DNA of 64,000 nt from Cryptomeria japonica (lineage: Eukaryota > Streptophyta > Pinopsida > Cupressales > Cupressaceae): assembly GCF_030272615.1 (NCBI RefSeq), contig NC_081414.1:764937413-765001412 (forward strand), given 5' to 3'. Under the pieces are notes generated by a model that was given only the letters and a program-made list of their open reading frames with translations, searched no databases and was not told where the DNA came from. The position numbers and the translations under genes are program-made. How positions within the stretch are numbered: position 1 is the first letter of the stretch; the number at the start of each line of letters is the position of its first letter. Below are positions 22,862 to 35,288 of the stretch, in pieces.

Positions 22862-25837
22862 ATGGAAAGTTCTAGTAGTGTCAAGAAGAGGTAGAGAGGG
22901 GAAACAAGTAAGGCTAAAGGGAAGAAGCAAAAAACTAATGTGGTGAACATAGAAACTCAGGTAGAGGAGAGAAAACTGAGCCAGGACTTGTTAGACCAAT
23001 TTTTTGGTTCTACCCCTAAACCTAAGAGGCACGTGGAATGGAAACTAGAAGAAAATTATAAAAATGTGGGAGATGTGTATACAACTATTAGGGGTTATGA
23101 GTTGTTTTTGTTCCATTATCATAGGCGTGACAATCCTGAGCCGATTTGGAATCCATGGAGATTAAGCTTGGGAAAACTAGTTGTTCCCAATATTTAAGTT
23201 AATGTAGATATACTGAAATTGTTGGCACAAAACTATGACCCCAAGAAGAGGGCAATTTGCAGTGGATATGGGAAGCCCTGTTTTTATGTCAAGATATGCA
23301 ATTTCTAAAGTTTTTGATTGTCCTGGGATTTATGATCATCCCATTATTCTTGAGGATTTTTTGAAGGAATATCGAAGGTTAGACACCACCTATACAAGAT
23401 GGAGGCTACCTCTTCATATGCTTAGTCCTGATGCACCATTGGAGGGAGAGGAAGGACTTGCCTTTCATGTGAATTTGTTCAAAAGTTACTTTAAGTATAC
23501 CTATTACTTAGTTGGCCAGGTCCTGGAGTTGAACACCCTAGATTTTATGATGATTGAATCCATGGTCATTACAACAGATGTTCAAAGCCCGAACGCTAGA
23601 GAGTTTGACTATGCTACATTTGTAGCAAGACAACTTGATATAGGGCTCACTACCATCAAGAAGGATTATTCTAGAATCTACTTCCCCCATTATTCTTTGA
23701 TAATGTATATGGTGTTATTCTATGGTCAAGAGATTGGTCTGTGGCCCGGGGAGATGAGAATAAACCAATTTGATTATGACCATCAACCTTTGCTAGTCCA
23801 ATTATGGACTACGATATGGGATTGCAGATTTGTCAAATCTAGTTATATTCATTTTGAAGAGTTCTTTGTAAAAAGTTTATACAAGTTCTATGATCACTCG
23901 TGCAATTTTGCACTTTCAGAAGAAGTTAAGAAATTTGCGAGGCATGCAAAATTTGGGGGGCCCGAGACAGTTCAACATAATTGGGGTGACTGGTACTGTT
24001 TTTCTGATGCAACAATGATTAGAGTCTATGGCTTTGAGAAATCTCCACTTCTATTGCCCAAGACATTGCCTGACAGAGTAGCCTATTTGGAAATCATTAG
24101 GCAGACAGGAGTTTCAAATCACATGCATTTGAGTTCACATGACAAGCAAGCCTTTATGCCTGAAACTTTATGTGTAGGAGAATTCACTATTATTGGGAAA
24201 GAAGGTCAAGAGCTCACATGGGATAAACTAGCCCATTTCAACTTAAAGTTGGGAGCACCAAGGAGAGGCTTTGACCCTGAAGGATATATTTATTCAGCAA
24301 AAAAGAAACAAAAAATGGTGAATATGTGCACATCCCATATATAAGGGATGAATTGATAAGAAAAATGGATAAGGAGGAGGCCGAATTGGCCATTGATAAC
24401 CATAACAGAGAAATGGAGCTAAGGGCAAGAGAGATGCAGACAATTGATGTATCATCTTCCAACGATGAGGGATCATCAAAAGAAGATGAGATTTTGTTTG
24501 AGAAGCTCTCTAAGATGTTGATTGGAGAGAAAGTGTCCCCGGTCGGGGATCTAGATGAAGAAGTTCCCGTAGAAGAGGATCCAAGGCAATTGGCTTGTAA
24601 GGATTTCATGTCTGATGACAGTTTTGTAAAGTCTTATGAATTTAAGTCTTTCTTGTATAAAATAAAAGGTAAATCAGTTAGGGAGAGTGCTGGAGAGGTG
24701 AATGCCTCTAATGAAAACCAATTATTGATTTCTTTGATGAGTGAATTAGAACAAGAAATGAATCAAATGACTCCTGAGTGAGGGAGGAAATCACTTGAAG
24801 ATGCAGACATCTTAATCTTTCCTGGATGGGATCTAAATTCAATTTTGATATTTGATAGTCTTCTCCATGATATTGATGCAAAACATAAGTTGTCTCCAGA
24901 AAGTGTGACCCAAGTGTACATGGGGTCTGTGTACAGCCCAGATGGACACTCTATGTTGATTTGGAATTTATATCCTCCACACAAAAGACCCATGGTGATT
25001 GATACATAGAAGGCCTTTGGGAACATAATGACTCTGAAGGTTGGAGAAATAGATCCTGTAGTTACAACTGATTTGGGAGTAAATATTGGCAAATTTAATA
25101 AGGCACAAATTCTATTGCTGCTAAGAGAAAAGGAGTCTACCAAACTTGAGAACATTAGACTAAATAAAGAGATTGATCATTTGAGAGAAATGCTGAAACA
25201 AAAAGAGCCACAAAAACTATTAACACAAGGTGAAAGCTCGCAACCTCAAACCAAAGATGGCAAATTGAAAGAAGAGAATCTTCAGCTCCAAGCCGAGTTG
25301 AGAAATGTCAAGAATGAAACTCTAACTGTATTCATACAAAAGAGGTTCACAAATTTAGTGGTATGGATGGATGAATACTGGGAGATGTACTTTAAGAATG
25401 AGACTATCATCGAGGAGCATGAGAGATTGGATGAATGACTGCATGAACAACTTAAAGAGATTCAGGGCAAAGATGAAGCAAACCCTGAGGCTATGCAGAA
25501 TTGTGAACAACTAATAAAAATTCATAAAAAATATCTGAAGGCTTTGAGATCTGACGGTGCTGATTTCCTTGGTGGTGGATCAAATTACATCCCTCCTTTT
25601 CTTAATGAAGAAGGAGATCAAAAGGAGAAAGTGGAATGGATTAGGGAATGCCAACAGGTGCTCAAGGATGCAATGAAAGTTGCCAAAGTTGAGTACACCG
25701 ACAAAGTGGCAAACTACATGGAGGACATGGTGCTGATAGAGGTGGAGGTACGAGACACTGTTCATGATTATGATACTCATTTTAGTGAGGAATACTTGGC
25801 ACACTTAACCAAAGTGCATTTGTGCCTAACTAGATGA
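22862..25837 (+). pseudogene. Unrecognised intronless gene of about 990 codons, broken
   Basis: One long reading path runs from the Met at 22,862 to the stop at 25,837 without introns. It is interrupted by stops at 22,892, 23,195, 24,779, 25,007 and 25,436 and by frameshifts near 23,260 and 24,315. The parts in order are a Lys-rich head, a conserved-looking YELFLFHYHRRDNPEPIWNP segment, a globular domain of about 350 residues (23,235-24,310, aromatic-rich, no stop), an acidic region with SSSNDEGSSKEDE, a second domain, a coiled coil (about 25,110-25,340) and a helical end. The globular part faintly recalls plant transposon-associated proteins of unknown function, but I cannot assign a family. 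Coding-like composition across about 3 kb argues it was a real protein. It is probably part of a mobile element or a lineage-specific gene. Confidence 0.6.
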
Positions 25838-26323
25838 TAACTACTTTCATTTAAAGATTAATATTTTAATTTGTTTCCAAAAGACTTTTTCAAAGGGTGT
25901 AACCCTATGATGTGTTATAAGTACTTGATGTAATCATTTACAAAGGACAAGTTGATATAAGTTTTTGAGCTTTTACAAGTTTTTAGAAGTTCAAGTTTCG
26001 AGCAGTTCTAATGTTCCAAGAACAAGACTCTTATTTTCAGAAGTAATATATAGAAATCAGTTTCCTTATTTGTAAATGGTGTTGTGGATGTTTTCATTTT
26101 AAAATCAATTCTCTATTGTTATTATCTACAATTGATAATTGCTGCTTTAAATCTATATGTGAAGAAATTATATGCTGTTACATGGTTGGATTATCAGGAT
26201 ACATATGGCATCAAAATTAAAAACATCATGAATTAATTATGTAACCATATAAGTCAAATATAATTCTATCAAGAAATCAATATCAAGTAGATAATATAAT
26301 CGCATAAATCATACATTTCAATG
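25838..26323. other. 3' flank between the unrecognised gene and TNP2
   Basis: This AT-rich sequence has no gene. It probably contains the 3' UTR of the plus-strand gene and the 3' flank of the minus-strand TNP2 gene, which converge here. Confidence 0.5.
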
Positions 26324-27020
26324 TCATTGATCTTCTTCTTCATCCAACTCTTTGTCTGTATCATCCGATCCAGATTTGACATTGTAAGGATCGGTCATAT
26401 CATCATCATCGTCATTGATATCAGTTTTGATAATGTCATCATCCACACAGATATCATCTTCATGAAAATTAACTCCTACATCATCATGATCTAGTTCCTC
26501 TTATTCAACATCTTCTTCGGGCACGTCATCAACTAACTGTTGACCCTGATCATCATCTACATCATCTTATAGTTATTCGATATCTTCTTCTTCCACAACA
26601 TTATACTTTACTGAACTTCCTCTTGGATCATGTCTAACAACAAATGACCAACCTAGTTTACCAGGAACCTCTAAGTAAAATACGCGCTCACATTGGCTTG
26701 GAAGAACGTAGGGCTCATTTCCAGCTTGCTCAATCGACCTTGTATTAACCATGGTAAATCCATTATCATGTTCAATAAAATCTCTCTCAGGATCATCTTC
26801 ATTCAGTCGTAGCCTATACCCTTCGAACCTCTGAGTAAAATACCTTCTGACATTGGCTTGGAAGAACATAGGGCTCATTTCCAGCTTGCTTGATTGACCT
26901 TGTATTAACCATGGTAAATCCATTATCTTGTTCAATAACAGTTCTGTCAGGATCATCTTCATTCAATCGTAGCTTGTACCATTGGAGAATGAACATAACT
27001 AATTTTAAGGACTTAAAGTT
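26324..27020 (-). pseudogene. En/Spm TNP2-type transposase, C-terminal part
   Basis: Read on the minus strand from 27,020 this gives FKSLKLVMF, then the DUF4216-type region (RLRLNEDDPDR, NGFTMVNTRS, EPYVLPSQC, VFY.EV), then WSFVVRHDPRG, VKYNVVEEEDIE and a long acidic Asp/Glu tail ending EEEDQ with the stop at 26,324. This is the C-terminal end of the CACTA transposase TNP2 family, which excises the element. A 160-bp internal duplication (described separately) shifts the frame, and stops occur after EEEDIE. The upstream part continues at 63,678-63,872, on the other side of the large retrotransposon insertion. Confidence 0.85.
26640..26965. repeat. 160-bp tandem duplication inside TNP2
   Basis: TCAGGATCATCTTCATTCA occurs at 26,787 and again at 26,947, and the adjoining sequence (ACATTGGCTTGGAAGAAC, GGGCTCATTTCCAGCTTGCT, TTAACCATGGTAAATCCATT) is duplicated in step. 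The period of 160 is not a multiple of three, so the duplication itself breaks the reading frame. Confidence 0.85.
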
Positions 27021-29756
27021 TGTAATGCCCACCAAAATACCCTAGAGAAATAAACCAAAATCTACTAACAAAAAGAGATATTTTTTTTTTCTTTTAAGAT
27101 AACCATTACAACTATGCTATTACTAGTATTTATTAATACAACGTTACTACCATTATTCATCAATGCATCATTAACTATATACATTAATACATAAATCAAC
27201 AAGAACATAACCATAGAATCATATTACGCAAGCAGAACATCTATTTAATCATTAACCTAACTACATAATAAAACCATATAACGCATCTCAATTCCCTATG
27301 GTATCTCAATGTCACTACTTGACATTAAACTAACACATCGTATATCCATCTAGAACACCATATACTATCATCAACCTAAACATTTTTCTTCCCATGCAAC
27401 TATGATAAAATATTAACACATATGTATAACTCTATTCCCTTTCATACTCTTTCTAAGGTTCACTTTTAAGTACCAATCGAATATTTCTAATACTCATCTT
27501 TACTCATTTGAACACTTAACACATCATGAAACTAAATGCATTTATCCTTCTTTTACTAATGGTATTCGATTATTTCCTTAAGCACAACTCATCAAGAATA
27601 CTATTCATAGCTATATGCAAGATCATAGCAACAAGTACTTATCTACATCCAAATAGGATTCCAATCTACTAAATAGGTTTGAGAGTCATATGATTCTACA
27701 AGAATAAATACAGTCTAATATTTCAATCCCCTAATTTAAACATAGTATTTAATTCTCAACATATAAACATATCTATAACGTGAACCACATACTAATACAT
27801 CATCTTATAACAATAACAATAGCATAGTTCTTCTATATCAAGTTCATTCAAATAAGAGCACATGGAGAAAGCACATAGTCTCTTTGCTACATCTCCTATT
27901 AATAATACACGTTACATAGACACATATTCATATTCCTCATTTATAAGACATCATAATATGGTAACATCTCTAATACATAGAAATCAACACCAAAGGACAA
28001 CTGCATAATAAAGAGCCATATTTCCATACGAACCACAACTACTCCCTTAACTTCCATATCTCAAGATATCTAACATTGGAGATTAACATCTTTCAAATCA
28101 AGGCATATATGATAATTAACATAATCACTACTATCCATAAAATTTACTCAAGTAATAACATACATATCTCTAAATCATTTAATTCCTTTCTAATGAAGAA
28201 CAACATCTACAATTAGAATGTCCATTTACAATAATCTTATTCAATACATTTCATTCAGAAATCATCTTACTACAGGTTCTATAATACATGATCTCAATAC
28301 GCTGATTACATAGTCTTCTTTACATTTCCATCTTTCATAAGACATGATATCAATTCTAATTACATAAATATGCTCCAAGAATCCAAGCTCATGATGAGAT
28401 ACTATAGACCCAAATCCACGCACGCTAACATCCAAGAAGAATATCCAAATGGTAGAAGGCATCAAACCACCGACCATGTGGAACCAAATAGGAACCACCC
28501 CCCATGCTAAAAGATGCCATAAGGTTCCAACTCACACTCAAGACCTAAGTTGACACCTAACAACCATAGGATATAATATGACACTACAACACTCCAACAT
28601 AAGAATATAAAATCAAAATACATCACATGGTTAAATCAAAGCAATCAACCTCCAGAAGGCTTATGGATAATGGACACGTGGGGTATACAACAACAAATAA
28701 ACCTCACAAATCCAATTGTTACCACAATGCATTCACAGGCAAATTATAATCAACATATTAACATACACAAATGCTCTTTTCCGACAATACAACACACACA
28801 GATTCATGAAATCATATATAATATTTTTTCCCATAATATTACTCCCAATTACTGATAATAGTATAATAATTCAATCCCAAATCAACCCAAACAATCTTTT
28901 AGTAGTCACGAAGAAAACAACTCTTTTCAAAAATTAAAATGCAAGAATGGAAAAAGATCTCCAACTTGGAAGTAGAGTGATGGTAATGCATTTGTAGAAG
29001 AGCAAAAATCCAAACCAACAAGCTTTCCAAAATTCAACCCAACCAAGCAATTCTCCCTCCAAGCAATTCTAAAATTCAAAAGTCAGAGAAAGATATCCAG
29101 TGGCACTCCCACAAAAATGCTCACAAAGCCAATAAATAGAATCTCATTCAAAACTACAGAAGAATATCTGCCAATCAAAATATTCCTATAAAATATATTC
29201 TACACCAACCCCCCCACCAAAAATCGAGGTAAAAATAAAAAATAATATTATTTACTTACCCTCAAATCTCAACCAATAAAATAATAGGGTAGGTATAAAC
29301 ATAATTTTTAGTCACTCAATTAGTAACAAGAGAATGTAATAATAATAATATAATAAACAATAATAATAAATTAAAGCCCCAATAAAATAAATCAAAGGCA
29401 ATATAAATAAGTGCTCCAATTAAATATAAAACCACAATTAACATAAATAAACAAACAAACAATTAAATAATATTATCCTCAAATTCACAACTCCCAAGAG
29501 GGCCAATCATAACAAGGGGTAGGTACATGAATAGTAGCAAATAAATAAAACAAAAATGCAAATAAATAAATAAATAATCAAAACAATAAATAATTAGATA
29601 AACAATAAATAATCCAACAATAAATAAATAATCATTAAAGAAGATAAATGTATAGACATACATAAATATCCATCCAATAATTAAACAATAAATAAATAAA
29701 TAATCCAATAAATCAAAAGCTCAAATAATAAATCAAAACCAATATAAATACTTATA

Positions 29757-32630
29757 ATGGAAAAAGTGGAACTCTCTATCTTGTTCTTGTTCTGGTGCTT
29801 CTGGGGGCTTAGCTTTATTATGGAATACTTATAATGTTGAGGTGCAATTGGTCTCTTCGATAGTACATTGGATGTTGTTCTTGGTTACTAGTAAAGTTTC
29901 TAGGGTTAAGGTCTGGCCGTTCAATATTTATGCTCCTTTTGGGATTCAGGGAAAAAATGAGTTATGGAGGGACTTGAGTAGGGTGGCTTCTCCTCTAAGA
30001 TAGGGGTCCCTTGTTGTTTTTGGAGGAGACTTTAATGCTATATTGGATCCTAGTGAAAAAAGTGGAGGGATTTTTCCAAACAAAAGAATCATGGAGGATT
30101 TTGGGAATTTCATCCTTCATATGGGTCTTTTTGATTGCAAATCTCAAAATGGGTTTTTTACTTGGACAAATATGAGAAGGGATTTCTCACAAATAGTAGA
30201 AAGGTTAGATCGGTTCTTACTTTTAGAAAATTGGTTGCAGTCGGACCTTGAGTTTTTTTCCTCCATTTTGCCTATGTCAGGATCTGATCATTTTCCGATT
30301 TCTCTCCATATTTTGGAAGATAAGGCTCCCTTTTGGTCTCCTTTCAAATTCAAGCCTATGTGGTTCAGGGATGCCTCCTTCTTCCTCTCCTTAGAAAATG
30401 GTGGGAGTCCGCTCCCTTCTGTTCAGGGTCTCGCATGTTTCAGCTTGTCAAGAAGATAAAGTTCTTAAAATTGAACATTAAAGAATGGAATATTTCACAT
30501 TTCAAAAACATTTTTCATCAAAAACAGAGAATTCAGGATATGATTGAAACTCTTAATAAGCATGTGCTTGATCATGGTATGGTTCCCCAGGTTTTTGATG
30601 AGTTAAAGTCTTTAAGGATAGAACTTGAAGAGATTCTGGCTAGGGAAGAGATATTTTGGAGACAAAAGTCTAGAGAGGTATGGTTGTCTGATGGGGATAG
30701 AAATACCAAGTTCTTTCACTCTTCTACTAAATTAAAAAGGAGTAGGAACATGATTTCTTGTATAGAGGATTCTTCAGGGAATTTTCTTACAGAGCTTGAG
30801 GAGATTGTTGCGGAGGCAGTAAGTTTTTTTAAGGCACTGCTATCTTTTGAAGGTGGCAATTTTAAAGATGATTTTATTTCTGATATAACATCTTTAGTTT
30901 CTATTGAGGACAATAGGATGTTGATTTCTCCTTTTTCCCTTGAAGAAGTTAGATTGGTAGTTTTTGCTATGAGTCCTGATAAGGCTCCGGGTCCGGATGG
31001 GTTCACTCCTTTATTTTTTCAGAAGTGTTGGGATTTTGTGGGTAAGGATCTGCTCCTAGCTCTTGAAGAAAGTAGGAGAAATAGGTCAATTTTGAAGGAA
31101 CTCAATACCATGATGGTTGCTATTATTCCTAAAAAGGAGATTGTTAAATCTTTTGCTGATTTTCGTCCTATTGCTCTATGCAATACTTTATATAATATTT
31201 TCACTAAGGCAATATCCATTTGGCTATCCAAAATCCTTCCTAAACTAATTTCGGTGGAACAAGGTGGTTTTGTACCAAACAGGGAAATGCCAGAGGGACC
31301 TATTGTGGCTCATGAGGTTCTACATTCTATCTCCATTTAGAGATCCCCGACCATGATCTTAAAGTTAGACATGATGAAGGCTTATGATAGAGTGGAATGG
31401 AGGGCTTTAGGTCTTGTTTTGGAAAGATTAGGCTTCTCTAGGGCTTTGATAAAATGGATTAATGCTTGTATCTCTTCTGCAAGGTTCTCGATTTTAATTA
31501 ATGGATCCCCTTGTGGATTTTTTTCCTCCTCTTGAGGTTTAAGATAGGGAGATCCTCTTTCCTTGTTTCTGTTTATACTTTTAGCTGGGCTATTAAGGCT
31601 GTGAAATTGAAAGAACTTTGGTTAGGGGTGAAAATCCCGAGAGTACCAGGATCTATATCACATTGCCTATTTGCAGATGATACCTTGTTATTTGGGCAGG
31701 CATCTATGTGGGAAGCTTTAGTCATTAAAGAAGTTATCCAAAATTATGCTTCTTTTTCAGGACAGAAAGTGAATACTGAGAAGTCAAAATCTTCTTTCTA
31801 AACACCCCACAATTAATCCAAAATAGATTATTGTGTTTTTGAAGTTTTGAGCCTGGCATTCTTCCATGCACTTATTTGGGTACACCTTTCTTTATCAAAC
31901 ATGATAATTTAAGTTTTTGGTATAAAATCATTTCTGTCATTTCAAAGAGAATTCTTTCTTGGAATCACAAATGGTTGAGTCTAGCTGGGAAAATTATTCT
32001 CATCAAGTTTGTGTTGAATGCAGTTCCTATTTATCTCATGTCAGTGTTAAAATCTCCAAAGGATATGTTGGTAAGCTTACAGGATACTCTTAGGTCCTTT
32101 CTCTGGAGTATCAATAAAGATGGAAGAAATAAAATTCCTTTGGTGGCCTGGGATAAAGTTTGTTTGCTAAGGACTTAGGGGGTACAGGGATCAAAAATTT
32201 GGAAAAGCAAAATCTGGCTTTAGGGGCTGAATTGGTTTGGAATTTGTATGAGAAGTCCAGTTCTTTATGGGCACAAATTATGTTTTCTAAGTATCTTAAT
32301 AATGGTCCTAGGGAGTATATTTTTCAGATTTCTAATTTACCTTCAGGATCAGTTATGTGGAACTTCATATATAAATGCAGATCTGTTATTTTTCCTAATC
32401 TCTCCTGGATTGTCCATAAAGGTACAAAGGTTAGATTTTGGGAAGAAAGGTGGAATGGCCACCCTCCATTACGAAGCCTAAGGAATTGGTCTCCTCTGAT
32501 ATCTATTCTTTTTTCCCTTTGGGGAACCCTTGTGGCAGATTATTTTGACATAATACATAGTGGAAATGTGAGGTTGGCTAAATGGAAATCGATTGACTTT
32601 TTGGATATTGACCATGATCTAAAATTGTAG
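29757..32630 (+). pseudogene. LINE ORF2: endonuclease and reverse transcriptase
   Basis: The endonuclease part gives LALLWNT, IYAPFG, VVFGGDFNAILDPSEKSGG, GFFTWTNMR, RLDRFLL and GSDHFPI (the terminal SDH motif of APE-type nucleases). The RT part from about 30,460 gives DKAPGPDGFTPLFFQ, FRPIALCNTLYNIFTK, QGGFVPNRE, LKLDMMKAYDRVEW and LFADDTLLF, the F/YADD catalytic motif (about 31,669-31,695). It nicks DNA and copies the LINE RNA at the target. Frames change at least five times and stops occur (after ASPLR, HSISI and FFSSS). Confidence 0.9.
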
Positions 32631-33400
32631 TATACCAAGGTCTTGAGTGAGAGGGTGGTTATTCTCTCTGAATATGAGGACGAACTGGTTTGGACTAAGA
32701 ATATTTCTGGCAAATATACAGTGAGGGATGGTTATAATTCCCTTATGAGAAAGAGTGATCTTCCTTCTTGGCCTTATAAGCTTTTCTAGCACTCGGCCTG
32801 CTTGCCAAAAGCTAGTGCTTTTGCCTAGTTGGCAGTTCAAGATAGGGTTCTTACAGGCATGAGATTGGATAGGCTGGGTATCACTGTTGCCTTCACATGT
32901 GTATTATGTCATAAAAACTTGGAATCCTCTTCCCATCTTTTTTTGCATTGCGAATTTACATATCAATGTTGGTAGTGGTTGTTTGATAAATTGAATTTGG
33001 TGTTTGTTATGGGAAAAGATCTGATTACCTTCTTTAGTTCTTGGCCACTTTTGTTCACTTCATCCTTTTATGTGTGTTTATGGGTTATTTCTCCATCTAT
33101 TTTAATCTAGAATATTTGGTTAGAGCGTAATAGCAGGATCTTTAGAAACACTAGCTCTTCTCTTCCAGAGGTCTTATTGAAAATTGAATCGTCCATTTCT
33201 GAGGTTGCTTTGTCTCATATAAGCAGGAATTTGGAAAACCTCACATCCTTCTCACATTGGGATAGTAGGGTAACTAGAGTTTGGAGAATGTTATCTATCC
33301 TTCCCTCTCATGGATCAATTTTAAAAAAGGGTGATGCCTTAAACAAAAGAAAGTTGGCCTCTTGGAAACCCCCGCCTCTTGGTAACCCCCACCTCTTGTT
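32631..33400 (+). pseudogene. LINE ORF2: C-terminal zf-RVT-like linker
   Basis: Between RT and RNase H the plus strand continues with broken coding: a WTKNISGKYTVRDGYN-type segment (about 32,691-32,740), a PKASAFAWLA-type segment with a stop (about 32,808-32,833), then CVLCHKNLESSSHLFLHCEF (about 32,900-32,955). The cysteine/histidine pattern is that of the reverse-transcriptase zinc-binding region (zf-RVT) of plant LINEs. Confidence 0.7.
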
Positions 33401-33404
33401 AAGT

Positions 33405-33850
33405 TTAAGTTGAAATTTGATGGAGCCTCTCGTGGAAATCCCGGTTTGGCTGGGGTAGGTACGGTAATTTTTGACCATCATAATCACATTATTCATGCTA
33501 GGTGTCATGCAATTGGTATTCAGACTAATAATTTTGCTGAATTTAAGGCTTTGTCTTTGGGTCTGGAGTTGGCTATTTCCCTAGGAATTAAAGACCTCAT
33601 TATTGAGGGGGATTCATTGGTGATCATTCAAAGTGTGTTAAAAAGGAACTCTCATTGTTGGCAATTGCAATATCTTCTTGATCATATTCTCTAGCAATTG
33701 GAATTCTTTGATTCTTTCTTCATTACTCATTGTTATAGAGAGATAAATAGAGTAGCAGATTTTTTGGCTAATATCGCTATTGACAGTAATGCTAATCTAC
33801 GTGATGTAAGTTCTGTTGAAATTCCTGTTTCAGTTTTGGAATACTTGCAA
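33405..33850 (+). pseudogene. LINE RNase H domain
   Basis: KFDGASRGNPG (first Asp), NNFAEFKALSLGLE (Glu), IIEGDSLVII (second Asp) and REINRVADFLAN (final Asp) are all present in the expected order, so the four catalytic residues of a type-I RNase H survive. A single in-frame stop follows LLDHIL at about 33,692. This plant-LINE RNase H degrades the RNA strand after reverse transcription. Confidence 0.85.
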
Positions 33851-34290
33851 TGATATGAGGTTTTCTTGGTATCTAATTTTTGAAAGTTGACTCTCTTTTG
33901 CCAGTCAGGATAGCCATGTTTATTGTTTATGTCCAGTTGACAATGTGGCTCTGTATGTGGGAATTTGTTCTCATATATATAGCTTGGTTTCGAGCTGTCA
34001 TAGGCAATAAGGGTGGCTATGTTTATTGGCCTTTAGAGTGGTGGCTTGGTTTCTCTCTTTTTTACTTCTAAAGTCTTTAAGAGTGGTGGCTTGGATTTGA
34101 TATTGTTTTTCTCTCAAAGATTTTTCAAGTTATTCTCACACGAGGGGTTTTCATTTTTTGGCTCGATAATTGTGACGTGCTCATGTCCTTTCATATTATG
34201 ATTATTGTTGTACTATTTTTCAGCTTCGGTGGTGATATTTTGGTACTTCTCACAGTGGTGATAATGAGGTATAATCATTATTTATTTGTT

Positions 34291-34510
34291 GGCTTAATGT
34301 GGATCAGCCGAGATGCATCTCTTGGAATGATTTTTTGGATATTTGGCTTTTCACGAGAGCGGATCATTCATTATTATGTAAGGTGGTTAATTATTATAGG
34401 TTTTTTGGCTTAATTTGGATCGACCGATATGTATCACTTGGAATGTTTTTCTTGGATACTTGGCTTTTCACACGAACAGATCATTCATTATTATGAAAGG
34501 TGGTAAATTA
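34291..34510. repeat. 116-bp tandem duplication in the LINE 3' region
   Basis: The unit starting GGCTTAATGTGGATC at 34,291 is repeated from 34,407 (GGCTTAATTTGGATC). Both copies contain TTTGGCTTTTCAC, GATCATTCATTATTATG and AGGTGGT. The copies have diverged moderately. Confidence 0.8.
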
Positions 34511-34622
34511 ATTGCTTTTTTGCTTCAGCTATATATTGAGTTTTGGTGCAGAATTCATTTGTTATCTGTGTCGAAGGTAACTTGGTTAGTATTTCTCTCT
34601 GTGGGAAAGGTAACTATCTCTC

Positions 34623-35288
34623 ATGTCTATTACACTTCCGATTTATCGTGTTTCATTAGTTCCTCCAGAGGTAGACATTGTTGATAATTATGGGTATGAT
34701 TCTGAGAATCTTGGGAGAGTTTTTGTTTTGCATAATTTAGAGTTGGAGTTTGAAATTCATAGGGTGGTGGGGAATCGTTGGTTTCTCTCTCCTTCTTTTA
34801 TCTCTTCTTCAGAAGTTTTGTCTTGTTTTTTTACTATATGTTATGATCTTCTGTGGGATAAGACTCTGGTCCAACTTATTGCATCAAAATTTGTGGCCCC
34901 TCCATTGCTTGATATGTATTATCTTGGGTCAGCTTTGGATAGTTATAATTTTGATATGGGTACTCTTCCTTATGGGGGTTTCCTTTCTATTCAAGATCTT
35001 TTGGAGAATGGACATTGTGGAGAATTGCTTTTTGAAATTAGAATGGGCCTGATTTGTGATACTATTGATGAAGCATTAAAAGCTATGGAGAGGTTGCTTG
35101 AGTTCATCTCTCCCCAGGTTTTGACTAGGGCACGAGATGTGTTAATTGGCCTTCATGCTCTGATTAAATTCTGTTTTGTTTCATCTACTACTCCTCTCCC
35201 TGTGGTCCCTATACAGGCTCTTGTTCCTCATGATGCTCGACCTACTCCACCAGTGGAAAGCTCAAGTAATTGGTTTATGGCTAATTGA
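34623..35288 (+). CDS. Uninterrupted 221-codon ORF downstream of the LINE RNase H
   Basis: This frame is open from ATG at 34,623 to the stop at 35,286-35,288, about 770 bp past the RNase H and inside the LINE 3' region. It is leucine-rich with balanced charge (for example LLENGHCGELLFEIR and DEALKAMERLLEFI) and has a Pro-rich tail (PTPPVESSS). No family is recognised. It is striking that it stays open while the main ORF has many stops, but one open frame of this length in T-rich DNA can arise by chance. It could be an extra ORF of this LINE lineage or a captured piece. Confidence 0.4.
   Translation: MSITLPIYRVSLVPPEVDIVDNYGYDSENLGRVFVLHNLELEFEIHRVVGNRWFLSPSFISSSEVLSCFFTICYDLLWDKTLVQLIASKFVAPPLLDMYYLGSALDSYNFDMGTLPYGGFLSIQDLLENGHCGELLFEIRMGLICDTIDEALKAMERLLEFISPQVLTRARDVLIGLHALIKFCFVSSTTPLPVVPIQALVPHDARPTPPVESSSNWFMAN

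Noticed and set aside
29460-29710. 81-codon minus-strand ORF of Tyr/Leu/Phe in the LARD LTR
   Set aside because: It comes from (AAAT)n-type simple sequence; the same kind of frame appears at 35,728-36,039 and 62,500-62,682.
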